Assembly (NCBI RefSeq): GCF_024331145.1
Contig: NZ_JANDJO010000001.1
Location: 310,001-374,000, forward strand
Direction: 5' to 3'
DNA length: 64,000 nt
Source: Shimia sp. CNT1-13L.2
Lineage (GTDB): Bacteria; Pseudomonadota; Alphaproteobacteria; Rhodobacterales; Rhodobacteraceae
The notes under the pieces are model-generated. The model was not told the DNA's origin. It ran no database searches and worked only from the letters and a program-made list of their open reading frames with translations. Positions 16,178 to 24,310 of the stretch are shown here, piece after piece (position 1 is the first letter of the stretch; the number at the start of each line of letters is the position of its first letter). The translations under genes were made by a program, and so were the position numbers.

Positions 16178-16651
16178 ATGCAGGACGACCTGATCTTCGA
16201 CCACGAAACCCGGCTTGAGACATGGCGCCCCGCCTTCCGCATCTTCCTGCGCAAGCTGCTCTTCGTTGCCGCCCTCACCACAATCGCACTGTTGCCGGTC
16301 ATCGTGTTCTTCGGCGTGATCGCATGGCTGGCCGCGTCACTCCTAGGGTCGCTGGTCTATATCCTCGTGCTGGACGACTATGCCGAATGGCAGGACCGGC
16401 GCGGGGACACATGGGTCCTGACCGACCAGCGCCTGATCTTCTGTCGCGGTGACGCGCCCGACGATCCCGGCATCGCCCCGCTTGAAGAGATCACCCGCGT
16501 CACCCGCTGGATGTGGTGGGGCGTGAAACTGCAGTTTGCCAACCGCACCGCCACCGTCATGCTGTTCCTTCCCAATTCCGCCACAGTGCGCGATAAAATT
16601 GACGCGGCGCGCACCGCGCGACTTGCCACTTTGGCCGCGACCCCTCATTGA
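16178..16651 (+). CDS. PH-domain membrane protein, paralog 1
   Basis: 157 aa. Layout: short N-terminus (FDHETRLETWRPAFR), a hydrophobic double segment (about residues 25-67), then a small domain of the bacterial pleckstrin-homology type starting near TWVLTDQRLIFCRG. This order (conserved N-terminal stretch, two membrane helices, then 'T.QR' and a beta-rich domain) is that of bPH_2/YdbT-like proteins. The N-terminal 'LW.G' motif present in paralogs 2 and 4 is not evident here. Function unknown; it is one of five consecutive paralogs. Confidence 0.7.
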   Translation: MQDDLIFDHETRLETWRPAFRIFLRKLLFVAALTTIALLPVIVFFGVIAWLAASLLGSLVYILVLDDYAEWQDRRGDTWVLTDQRLIFCRGDAPDDPGIAPLEEITRVTRWMWWGVKLQFANRTATVMLFLPNSATVRDKIDAARTARLATLAATPH

Positions 16652-16708
16652 TCTTCGGGCCGGACACGCGGGTCCGGTGAAACAAGGGCGCCCACCGGGG
16701 CGAAGGCC

Positions 16709-17518
16709 ATGTCACGCCGAGCATTGAAACGCCGTCTGCGCAAGGACGAGGAAATCCTCTGGGAAGGACACCCGCGACAGGGGCTTCTGCCCAACCGTCC
16801 CATGGAATGGCTGGTCTTTCCGGTCATGTTCCTGCTGATCCCCGGTTTCGTGCTCCTTGGCAGCATCGGCCTGTTCCTGACGCCCAAAACCGGGCTGGAT
16901 GCGGCCTTTCATATCGGCCTTCTGGCGATCCCCGCCGTGATCGTCGCGGTCATGGCCGCGCTCATCATGCTGCAACGCCGCCGCACCTATTACGCTGTCA
17001 CCAGCCAACGCGCCTTCATCCGCTATTCCGGCGGCAACGGCCTCTGGCGCTATTCCCGCTTTGAAGAGATCGGGCCGCAAACCCACATCCGCGCCCGCAT
17101 CGGCCGCAAACGCTCCAACATCCTGATCGCCCAGCGCCGCCCCGGCCTGCAATTTGCCAAGCGCAAGGCGGGCGACCGTTACTTCCAGTTCTGGGCCATT
17201 GCCGACGGTGAAGAGGTTCTCGACCTGCTGAAACAGGTGCAGGCCGGCGAAACGCCAGACACGCAGACAGCCCCGGAAACCCCGCCCGAGCGTATCGAAC
17301 CCACGGCCACCCCGACACCCGCCGCCGAGGAAGACATCGTGCCGTCGTTCCTGCGCACCGCCAGCGCCGCCGTCGACACCCTGTCTGAAAAACGCGGCCC
17401 CGCCGCCCCCGAGGCACGCCCGCTGGACGATGATCGCGACGAGCCGCCCCTGACACCCGAAGAAGACGCAAAGGACCCCTCCGATGCCCGAGATGACACC
17501 GACAACACCTCTCGGTGA
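16709..17518 (+). CDS. PH-domain membrane protein, paralog 2
   Basis: 269 aa, the longest of the set. N-terminus has LRKDEEILWEGHP, followed by two helices (about 34-56 and 68-90), then TYYAVTSQRAFIRYSG opening a PH-like domain that ends near residue 170. The last roughly 95 residues are a low-complexity Pro/Thr/Ala/Glu/Asp tail, probably disordered. The next gene starts inside this tail (35-bp overlap in another frame), a tight coupling. The function of bPH proteins is mostly unknown; some are linked to envelope stress. Confidence 0.75.
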   Translation: MSRRALKRRLRKDEEILWEGHPRQGLLPNRPMEWLVFPVMFLLIPGFVLLGSIGLFLTPKTGLDAAFHIGLLAIPAVIVAVMAALIMLQRRRTYYAVTSQRAFIRYSGGNGLWRYSRFEEIGPQTHIRARIGRKRSNILIAQRRPGLQFAKRKAGDRYFQFWAIADGEEVLDLLKQVQAGETPDTQTAPETPPERIEPTATPTPAAEEDIVPSFLRTASAAVDTLSEKRGPAAPEARPLDDDRDEPPLTPEEDAKDPSDARDDTDNTSR

Positions 17519-17921
17519 CGGCGAAGAGGTTCTGACCTCCTTCCGCGCCGACCGCGCCACCTATATCCGCACCAACACGTGGATGGCGGTGATCGCGATG
17601 GCGGCCGGCATGGCGATCCTCTGGTTCCTTGAAAATCCCCACGTCTGGACAGGGGCCGTCGGTGGCCTGCTCGCGGTGGCGATCCGCGCCTTCTACCTGA
17701 TGAGCGAAGAAATGTCGGTGCGCTGGGATCTCACCAACCAGCGCCTGCTTGGCCCGATGACCCGCACCATCCGCCTTGGCGAGGTGAAAGAGTTGAACAA
17801 GCTCGGCAATGTCGTGCAGGTCGTCACCACCACCGGCGACAAGCATCTGGTCAAGTATCAGGCCGACCCGAACGAAACCATCCGCCAGATCAACGCGGCC
17901 AAACTCGGTGGCAGCTTGTGA
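17484..17921 (+). CDS. PH-domain membrane protein, paralog 3
   Basis: 145 aa. N-terminal LGDGEEVLTSFRADRATYI is followed by two short helices (about 31-65) and a PH-like domain from MSVRWDLTNQRLLGP, with strands ending in HLVKYQADPNETIRQI. The sequence follows the same template as paralogs 2 and 4 but lacks the Trp-x-Gly of the N-terminal motif. The start at 17484 lies within the tail of paralog 2; an ATG three codons later is possible. The stop overlaps the next GTG start by 4 bp. Confidence 0.72.
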   Translation: MPEMTPTTPLGDGEEVLTSFRADRATYIRTNTWMAVIAMAAGMAILWFLENPHVWTGAVGGLLAVAIRAFYLMSEEMSVRWDLTNQRLLGPMTRTIRLGEVKELNKLGNVVQVVTTTGDKHLVKYQADPNETIRQINAAKLGGSL

Positions 17922-18448
17922 CAGACGGCTGGGAGGGCATCCTCGATCCGGAAGAGCGCATCCTCTGGCAAGGCCGCCCCGACGGCGGCATCGTCATCAG
18001 TGTCGCAAATATCGCCAGCGGTGCCTTTGGCCTTTTCTTCGCAGGCTTCGCCCTGTTCTGGATGATCATGGCCTCGCAGGCGGGTGGCGTCTTCTGGATG
18101 TTCGGCCTGCTGCACTTCTCGGTCGGCATCGGCATCGCCTTTGGCCCGATTGTCGGCGGCGCCTTCATCCGACGCCATACCTGGTACACCCTCACCGACC
18201 GACGCGCCTTCGTCGCCACCGACGTGCCGATCAAGGGCAAGACTCTCGACAGCTACCCGATCACCAGGGACACACGGATTTCCTTTGAAGAAGGCGGGCT
18301 GTCGAACATCCATTTCGCCGAAGGCATGCGCTATCGCGGCGGCAAGAAACGCCTCTCCCCCATCGGCTTTGAACGCATCCCCGACGGTCGCGAGGTCTAT
18401 CGCCTGATCCGCGACATCCAGAAAGCACAGCACGAGCAGGTACAATGA
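17918..18448 (+). CDS. PH-domain membrane protein, paralog 4
   Basis: 176 aa from a GTG start overlapping the previous stop (GTGA). N-terminal LDPEERILWQGRP is the clear bPH_2-type leader motif; helices at about 27-50 and 55-80 follow, then TWYTLTDRRAFVATD begins the PH-like domain that runs to RLIRDIQKAQ. In other genomes proteins of this neighbourhood can be mislabelled as aspartate carbamoyltransferase because of adjacency to pyrB; nothing in the sequence supports that activity. Confidence 0.75.
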   Translation: MTDGWEGILDPEERILWQGRPDGGIVISVANIASGAFGLFFAGFALFWMIMASQAGGVFWMFGLLHFSVGIGIAFGPIVGGAFIRRHTWYTLTDRRAFVATDVPIKGKTLDSYPITRDTRISFEEGGLSNIHFAEGMRYRGGKKRLSPIGFERIPDGREVYRLIRDIQKAQHEQVQ

Positions 18449-18921
18449 ACGACGATCTCTATGGTCACGATCTGGAAGCAGGTGAAAAGGTGGTCTTTGT
18501 CGGACCTACGTCGCCAGAACCAGTGAGGGAAGTCGCCATTTTGGGGGCAGTGGTCTTCATTATGGCTCCGACTCTTTGGCGATTGTTGGACAAATGGCCA
18601 TTTATGGCCGCGCTCGAACCAGACAGTAAACTGCAGATAGCGCTGCTCCTCTTTCTCTTGGGCATATCCGCCATGGGCTTTCTCAATCGCCTGTTTCAAA
18701 GCACACGACCCACCCCCAAAAAAGCACGCCCCGCATTACTCACAACCCACCGCGTCATCGCCCCCGACGGCCATAGCATGCCCCTCTCCCGGATTTCCTC
18801 AGTCCGCACCCGTTTCTCTGCCACCATTCTCGAAGGGCAAAAGCTTGCGGACGGCATGACAATAGGGAATATGCAGAACGCACGCGCCTTCCGTACCGCC
18901 ATAGAAAGATCCCTCGCATGA
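18445..18921 (+). CDS. PH-like membrane protein, paralog 5 (divergent)
   Basis: 158 aa, overlapping the previous stop by ATGA and the following pyrC-like start by ATGA. N-terminal LEAGEKVVFVGP is a weak version of the cluster's leader motif. Two helices (about 30-46 and 63-85) precede PALLTTHRVIAPDG, the start of a PH-like domain. Base composition is visibly lower in GC and uses codons such as TTG, CGA and ATA that are rare in the neighbours, especially at 18520-18690, suggesting relaxed selection or a different history. Confidence 0.68.
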   Translation: MNDDLYGHDLEAGEKVVFVGPTSPEPVREVAILGAVVFIMAPTLWRLLDKWPFMAALEPDSKLQIALLLFLLGISAMGFLNRLFQSTRPTPKKARPALLTTHRVIAPDGHSMPLSRISSVRTRFSATILEGQKLADGMTIGNMQNARAFRTAIERSLA

Positions 18922-20195
18922 CCACGCTCTTCACCAACGCTCGCCTGATCAATCCCGCCACCGGCGAAGACACCCTCGGCAGCCTGCTGGTGCAGAACGG
19001 GACGATCGCGGCACTCGGCGCCGAAGTCGCCGTTCCCGAAGACGCGGAGGTCATCGACTGTGGCGGCAAATGCCTTGCCCCCGGCATCGTCGACATCGGC
19101 GTGAAGGTCTGCGAACCCGGCGAACGCCACAAGGAAAGCTACAAGACCGCGGGCCTTGCCGCGGCGGCGGGCGGTGTCACCACCATGGTCACCCGCCCCG
19201 ACACCACCCCGGCCATCGACAGCCCCGAAACCCTCGAGTTCGTCACCCGCCGCGCCAACGAGGCCGCGCCGGTCAACGTGGTGCCGATGGCGGCGCTAAC
19301 CAAGGGCCGCGAAGGCCGCGAAATGACCGAGTTCGGCTTCCTGCTCGACGCCGGTGCCGTGGCTTTCACCGATTGTGACCACGTGGTCACCAACACCAAG
19401 GTCTTCTCGCGCGCCCTGACCTACGCCCGCAGCCTTGGCGCGCTGGTCATCGCCCACCCGCAAGAGCCGGGCCTGTCCAAAGGCGCTGCCGCCACCTCCG
19501 GCAAATTCGCCTCGCTGCGCGGCCTGCCCGCCGTCTCGCCCATGGCCGAACGCATGGGCCTTGATCGCGACATCGCCCTGGTCGAGATGACCGGCGTGAA
19601 ATATCACGCCGACCAGATCACCACCGCCCGCGCCCTGCCCGCCCTGCAACGCGCCAAGAACAACGGCCTCGACATCACCGCCGGCACCTCGGTCCACCAC
19701 CTGACCCTCAACGAACTCGACGTGGCCGACTACCGCACCTTCTTCAAGATCAAGCCGCCGCTGCGCTCGGAAGACGACCGCCTCGCCGTGATCGAAGCGG
19801 TAAAAACCGGCCTGATCGACATCATTTCCTCGATGCACACCCCGCAGGACGAAGAATCCAAACGCCTGCCCTTCGAAGAGGCCGCCTCCGGTGCCGTGGC
19901 GCTGGAAACCCTGCTGCCCGCCGCCCTGCGCCTCTATCACGCCGAACAGCTCACCCTGCCCGAACTGTTCCGCGCCATGGCCCTCAACCCGGCCCAGCGC
20001 CTTGGCTTGCCCGGTGGTCGCCTTGACGAAGGCGCGCCCGCAGACCTCGTCCTGTTCGACCCCGACGCGCCCTTCGTGATGGACCGTTTCGCACTGCAGT
20101 CAAAGTCCAAGAACACGCCGTTTGACGGCCAGCGCATGCAGGGTAAGGTGCTCGCGACCTACGTTGCTGGCAAATCTGTGTACCGGAGAGACTGA
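18918..20195 (+). CDS. pyrC: Dihydroorotase-like protein, probably non-catalytic
   Basis: 425 aa with the full amidohydrolase barrel of type I dihydroorotase, but key residues are replaced. The VDxHxHxREPG signature reads VDIGVKVCEPG, so the two metal His become Gly61 and Lys63 and the substrate Arg becomes Cys65. HxxHxST reads HADQITT (Gln233), and the TDHAPH motif reads SMHTPQ, losing the catalytic Asp (Met306). Structural parts such as HHLTLNE and PPLRSEDDR remain. Pseudomonas has a precedent: an inactive PyrC' needed for ATCase assembly. Here pyrB lies upstream in the same run. A functional pyrC should exist elsewhere. Coupled to plsY by TGATG. Confidence 0.9.
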   Translation: MTTLFTNARLINPATGEDTLGSLLVQNGTIAALGAEVAVPEDAEVIDCGGKCLAPGIVDIGVKVCEPGERHKESYKTAGLAAAAGGVTTMVTRPDTTPAIDSPETLEFVTRRANEAAPVNVVPMAALTKGREGREMTEFGFLLDAGAVAFTDCDHVVTNTKVFSRALTYARSLGALVIAHPQEPGLSKGAAATSGKFASLRGLPAVSPMAERMGLDRDIALVEMTGVKYHADQITTARALPALQRAKNNGLDITAGTSVHHLTLNELDVADYRTFFKIKPPLRSEDDRLAVIEAVKTGLIDIISSMHTPQDEESKRLPFEEAASGAVALETLLPAALRLYHAEQLTLPELFRAMALNPAQRLGLPGGRLDEGAPADLVLFDPDAPFVMDRFALQSKSKNTPFDGQRMQGKVLATYVAGKSVYRRD

Positions 20196-20800
20196 TGCCC
20201 GAGATCATCCTCAGCCCCACCGCCCTTCTTGTCTGGGCGGCGCTTGGCTATCTGCTGGGGTCGATCCCCTTTGGCATGGTCATCACCAAACTCCTCGGGC
20301 TCGGCAACCTGCGCGAAATCGGATCGGGCAACATCGGCGCCACCAACGTGCTGCGCACCGGTTCCAAACCCGCCGCCGCCGCCACCCTGATCCTCGACGG
20401 CGGTAAAGGCGCCATCGCCGTACTGATCGCCCGCGCGCTCGCCTCCGAAGATGCCGCCCAGATCGCCGGTCTCATGGCCTTTGTCGGCCACTGCTACCCG
20501 ATCTGGCTCCGGTTCAAGGGCGGCAAGGGCGTCGCCACCTTCCTCGGCCTGTTGCTGGCACTGGCATGGCCCGTCGGCATCGCCTGCTGCCTGACATGGT
20601 TGGCCACCGCCGCCATCTCGCGCATCTCGTCGCTCTCGGCCCTCGTCGCCGCCGCGACCTCTTCGGCGTGGATGCTGATCCTCGGCTACGGCCACGCCTA
20701 TTTCCTCGGCATCCTCGTCACGCTTCTCGTCTTCTGGCGTCACCGCGAAAACATCCAGCGCCTGCGGGCGGGCACCGAACCGAAGATTGGCAAAAAGTAA
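20195..20800 (+). CDS. plsY: Acyl-phosphate glycerol-3-phosphate acyltransferase
   Basis: 201 aa integral membrane enzyme with about five helices that transfers an acyl group from acyl phosphate to glycerol-3-phosphate, the first step of phospholipid synthesis. Motifs: LGSIPFGMVITK, IGSGNIGATNVLRTG, LDGGKGAIAV and RFKGGKGVATFLG. The start codon shares one base with the stop of the pyrC-like gene. This makes it the last gene of the coupled pyrB run. Confidence 0.95.
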   Translation: MPEIILSPTALLVWAALGYLLGSIPFGMVITKLLGLGNLREIGSGNIGATNVLRTGSKPAAAATLILDGGKGAIAVLIARALASEDAAQIAGLMAFVGHCYPIWLRFKGGKGVATFLGLLLALAWPVGIACCLTWLATAAISRISSLSALVAAATSSAWMLILGYGHAYFLGILVTLLVFWRHRENIQRLRAGTEPKIGKK

Positions 20801-20830
20801 CAGTTTCAAACCCTTAAAGAGTTTCCCCCA

Positions 20831-21208
20831 ATGACATTCAACCAATCCATCGAAACCTGCCTCGTCAAGTACGTCACCTTTTCAGGCCGCGCATCACGCT
20901 CGGAATTCTGGTGGTTCTGGCTGTTCTGCTTTGTCGTCAACGGCCTGCTGACATGGGTCGACCGCGGCCTGTTCCCCGACTTCGCCGGCAGCGGCATTTT
21001 CTCGACGCTGTTTGCCCTCGGAACCTTCCTGCCATCCCTCGCCGTTCAGGTGCGTCGCCTGCATGACATTGACCGTTCGGGCTGGTGGTTCCTGATCATC
21101 CTCGTCCCGCTGGTCGGCCTCATCGTCTGGCTGGTCTGGGCGGTTAGGGAAGGCACCCTCGGTAGCAACCGATTTGGCGACGATCCGCGCCACGGCGCAA
21201 GACTGTAA
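20831..21208 (+). CDS. DUF805 family membrane protein, copy 1
   Basis: 125 aa. Opening YVTFSGRASRSEFWWFWLF is the DUF805 signature (FxGRxxRxxFW), followed by three helices and the conserved VRRLHDIDRSGWWFLI segment. DUF805 proteins are small inner-membrane proteins of unknown role, sometimes fused to or near transport or stress genes. The start ATG at 20831 follows plsY by 30 bp. A second copy lies 102 bp downstream. Confidence 0.9.
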   Translation: MTFNQSIETCLVKYVTFSGRASRSEFWWFWLFCFVVNGLLTWVDRGLFPDFAGSGIFSTLFALGTFLPSLAVQVRRLHDIDRSGWWFLIILVPLVGLIVWLVWAVREGTLGSNRFGDDPRHGARL

Positions 21209-21310
21209 ACCATCCGGAAAAGACGCCGCGGAATACCTCTACGCGCGCCCTAAATTCGCCCAGATTCAAAGCGATCTCTGGAGCTGTATTTTCAGTTCCG
21301 GAGATTTCCC

Positions 21311-21868
21311 ATGATGGGCCCCCTTGCCGCCGTTGAATCCGTCGTCTTCAAATATTTTCAAGTCAGTGGCCGCGCGACCCGCGCCGAATACTGGTGGTGG
21401 GGCCTGATCCAATTCACCATCCTCGCCATTCTGGTGTTCAGCGATGCCCGCGCCTTTTCCAACGCCCATGACCTGGGTCTGCCCCCGTCACTGAACCCGC
21501 TGCACTACACCTCGCTGCTCTTCATCCTCGCGACCATCATCCCAAACTTCACCGTCACCATCCGCCGCCTGCACGATTCCGGGCGCTCGGGATTCTGGTA
21601 CCTGATCCTCTTTGCCCCCTTTGTCGGCGGTATCTGGTTCCTCATCCTGATGCTGCTGCCCTCCGAACGCGACGACAACATCTACGGCCCCACCTGGCAC
21701 GACCACAGCAAATGGCAGGGCAAGAGCGAAGGCAAGGCCAACCCGATGCAGGCCTACGCCGTTCTCGACCGCCTGCACGACGAGCCCGACGCGGCCACGA
21801 TCGCCGCCCGCAAGGCCGAAATTAGCGAATATTACCGCAACCGCGTGCTGCAAGGCCCCAAGGATTGA
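21311..21868 (+). CDS. DUF805 family membrane protein, copy 2
   Basis: 185 aa, with GGAG seven bases before the first of two adjacent ATGs. VSGRATRAEYWWWGLIQF and IRRLHDSGRSGFWYLI are the same landmarks as in the preceding gene, so the pair arose by duplication or joint acquisition. It is about 60 residues longer, with a polar C-terminal tail (KSEGKANPMQAYAVLDRLHD onward) that probably sits in the cytoplasm. Function unknown. Confidence 0.9.
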   Translation: MMGPLAAVESVVFKYFQVSGRATRAEYWWWGLIQFTILAILVFSDARAFSNAHDLGLPPSLNPLHYTSLLFILATIIPNFTVTIRRLHDSGRSGFWYLILFAPFVGGIWFLILMLLPSERDDNIYGPTWHDHSKWQGKSEGKANPMQAYAVLDRLHDEPDAATIAARKAEISEYYRNRVLQGPKD

Positions 21869-21878
21869 CCCACCATAC

Positions 21879-21912
21879 CGACGGAACGGCGCAATTCCGC
21901 ACTGTTCCGTCG
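21879..21912 (+). terminator. Hairpin between DUF805 copy 2 and fghA
   Basis: CGACGGAAC at 21879-21887 pairs with GTTCCGTCG at 21904-21912, a perfect 9-bp stem with a 16-base loop. No U-tract follows, so it may be a Rho-assisted terminator, an mRNA-stabilising hairpin or an operator for fghA, whose start is 73 bp downstream. Confidence 0.4.
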
Positions 21913-21984
21913 CTGTTCCCCTTGCCCCCCGCCTTGCCCTTGCGATAGCCCTTGTAACAAATACAGAACGGCAGGAGACTCAGG

Positions 21985-22818
21985 ATGGAAATCGTATCGG
22001 AAAACAAGGCATTTGGCGGCGTTCAGGGCGTCTACAAACATCACTCGCAAACCTGCCACTGTGACATGACCTTCGGCCTGTTCCTACCCGAAGAAGCGGC
22101 CTACACCCCGGTGCCGGTTCTCTGGTATCTCTCGGGCCTGACCTGCACCCACGAAAACGCCATGACCAAGGCCGGCGCCCAGGCCTGGGCCGCCGAACAA
22201 GGCATCGCGCTGATCTTCCCCGACACCAGCCCCCGCGGCGATGACGTCGCCGACGATGACGCCTACGATCTCGGCAAGGGCGCGGGCTTCTACGTGAACG
22301 CGACTCAAGACCCCTGGGCCAAGCACTTCCAGATGTGGGACTACATCGCCGAAGACCTGCCCTCCCTCGTTCAGGAAGAATTCCCCCTCGACATGAACCG
22401 CCAGGCCATCACCGGCCACTCGATGGGCGGTCACGGCGCCCTGACGCTGGCCATGTCGCTGCCCGGCCGCTTCCGCTCGGTCTCGGCCTTCGCCCCGATC
22501 TCGAACCCCACCGGGGGCGACTGGGGCCGCAAACAACTCTCTGCCTACCTCGGCGATGACGAAAGCAAATGGGCCGCCCACGACGCCTCGCTCCTGATGC
22601 GCGAAAAGGGCTTTGACGGTCCCGTCCTGATCGACCAGGGCGCAGAGGACCAGTTCCTCGACCTGCTTCGCCCCGAGACGCTGGCATCGGCCGCCGCCGC
22701 GCGCCGCCAGGAAATCACCCACCGCATGCAGAAGGGCTATGACCATAGCTACTTCTTTGTTTCCACCTTCATGGAAGACCACGTCGCCTTCCACGCCGAG
22801 GCCCTATACGGAGAATAA
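21985..22818 (+). CDS. fghA: S-formylglutathione hydrolase
   Basis: 277 aa esterase D family alpha/beta hydrolase. It hydrolyses S-formylglutathione to formate and glutathione, the second step of glutathione-dependent formaldehyde oxidation. The nucleophile elbow GHSMGGHG (Ser146), the oxyanion-side YLSGLTCTHEN, and the late LIDQGAEDQFLD and KGYDHSYFF segments supply Asp and His. The usual upstream partner, a class III alcohol dehydrogenase, is not beside it. It is followed after 3 bp by sthA. AGGAGA precedes the start. Confidence 0.94.
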   Translation: MEIVSENKAFGGVQGVYKHHSQTCHCDMTFGLFLPEEAAYTPVPVLWYLSGLTCTHENAMTKAGAQAWAAEQGIALIFPDTSPRGDDVADDDAYDLGKGAGFYVNATQDPWAKHFQMWDYIAEDLPSLVQEEFPLDMNRQAITGHSMGGHGALTLAMSLPGRFRSVSAFAPISNPTGGDWGRKQLSAYLGDDESKWAAHDASLLMREKGFDGPVLIDQGAEDQFLDLLRPETLASAAAARRQEITHRMQKGYDHSYFFVSTFMEDHVAFHAEALYGE

Positions 22819-22821
22819 TCG

Positions 22822-24294
22822 GTGAGTCACTACGACCTTATCATCATCGGCTCTGGCCCTGCGGGCAAAGCCGCAGCCATCCAGGCTGGCAAACTCAAAC
22901 GCCGCGTGCTGGTCATCGACCGCCGCGACCAACTCGGGGGCGTGTCGGTCCACACCGGCACCATCCCCTCCAAAACCCTGCGCGAGACCGTTCTCAACCT
23001 CTCGGGCTGGCGCGAGCGCAGCTTCTACGGCCGGTCCTACCGCGTGAAAGACGACATTCACGCCGAAGACCTCAAGACCCGTCTGCACATGACCCTCGAG
23101 GACGAGGTCGACATTCTCGAACACCAGTTCAACCGCAACCACGTTGACACCCTCATGGGGCTGGCCAAATTCGTGGGCGCAAACGAGGTCGAAGTCGCCA
23201 CCGAGGCAGGCGAGACCATCCGCCTGACCGCCGACAAGTTCCTGATTTCGACAGGCACCGTCACCTATCGCCCGGAATACGTGCCCTTCAACGGCAAGAC
23301 CGTGGTCGACAGTGACGAATTCCTCGAACTCGCCCGCATCCCCCGTTCGCTGATCGTGGTCGGCGCAGGTGTGATCGGGGTCGAATACGCCACCATGTTC
23401 TCGACGCTGGATGTACGCGTCACCCTGATCGAACCCCGCGACAGCTTCCTCGATTTCATCGATCGTACGCTGATCCACGAGTTCACCCACCAGATCCGCG
23501 ACAACGGCGTCGATCTGCGTCTCGGCTCTGCCATCGAGAAGATCGAGGACGCTGACAACCACGTTGAAGTCAGCCTCGCCAACGGCCGCCATGTCCGCGC
23601 CGAGATGCTTTTGTTCGCCGCTGGCCGCATGGGCGCCACAAGCAAGCTGAACCTCGAAGCCGTCGGCCTTGAAACCGATCACCGTGGCCGTCTCGAGGTG
23701 GACCGCAAGACCTACCAGACCAAGGTGCCCCACATCTACGCCGCCGGCGACGTGATCGGCCACCCCTCGCTGGCGTCAACCTCGCTGCAACAGGGCCGCG
23801 TCGCGGGTTGTCACGCTCTCGACACCCCCACCCTGCCGGAAAGCCCCTGGTATCCCTACGGCATCTACTCGGTGCCGGAAATGTCCACCTGCGGCATGTC
23901 CGAAGAGGAACTCCAGGAGCGCGGCATCCCCTACGAAGTCGGCATCGCCCGCTTCCGCGAAACTTCGCGCGGTCACATCATGGGCCTTGAACACGGCATG
24001 CTGAAAATGCTGCTCAGCCTCAAGACCCGCCGCGTTCTCGGCGTTCAGATCGTCGGCGAAGGCGCCACCGAACTGATCCACATCGGCCAGGCGGTGATGA
24101 ACCTCAAGGGCACGGTCGACTACTTCGTCGAAAACACCTTCAACTACCCGACACTGGCCGAAGCCTACCGCATCGCCGGTCTGGATGCCTTCAACCGCAT
24201 GCCGATCCCGGACGAGTTCAAGGTCAAGCGCGGCAAGGGCGACCACCCTGCCGAAGCCGCCAATGACGCCCCGGCGGCCAAGAAGAAAAAGTAA
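22822..24294 (+). CDS. sthA: Soluble pyridine nucleotide transhydrogenase
   Basis: 490 aa from a GTG start. Flavoprotein of the dihydrolipoamide dehydrogenase fold that passes hydride between NADPH and NAD+. FAD motif [15 protein letters not shown], then [17 protein letters not shown]. The redox CxxxxC of related disulfide reductases is replaced here, as expected for SthA. An NAD motif ([12 protein letters not shown]) lies near 176-187, and the dimerisation domain ends in [14 protein letters not shown] Lys/Ala-rich tail (last 25 residues) is an extension. Placement after fghA may tie it to formaldehyde-derived NADH balance (inference). Confidence 0.92.
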   Translation: MSHYDLIIIGSGPAGKAAAIQAGKLKRRVLVIDRRDQLGGVSVHTGTIPSKTLRETVLNLSGWRERSFYGRSYRVKDDIHAEDLKTRLHMTLEDEVDILEHQFNRNHVDTLMGLAKFVGANEVEVATEAGETIRLTADKFLISTGTVTYRPEYVPFNGKTVVDSDEFLELARIPRSLIVVGAGVIGVEYATMFSTLDVRVTLIEPRDSFLDFIDRTLIHEFTHQIRDNGVDLRLGSAIEKIEDADNHVEVSLANGRHVRAEMLLFAAGRMGATSKLNLEAVGLETDHRGRLEVDRKTYQTKVPHIYAAGDVIGHPSLASTSLQQGRVAGCHALDTPTLPESPWYPYGIYSVPEMSTCGMSEEELQERGIPYEVGIARFRETSRGHIMGLEHGMLKMLLSLKTRRVLGVQIVGEGATELIHIGQAVMNLKGTVDYFVENTFNYPTLAEAYRIAGLDAFNRMPIPDEFKVKRGKGDHPAEAANDAPAAKKKK

Positions 24295-24310
24295 CGGTAG
24301 GGGGCACGCC

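Noticed and set aside
17918-18448. Aspartate carbamoyltransferase-related protein
   Set aside because: Adjacency to pyrB could suggest it, but the protein has two membrane helices and a PH-like domain and none of the ATCase motifs.
22822-24294. Dihydrolipoamide dehydrogenase or glutathione reductase
   Set aside because: The redox-active CxxxxC is absent and the [13 protein letters not shown] segment is the SthA form.
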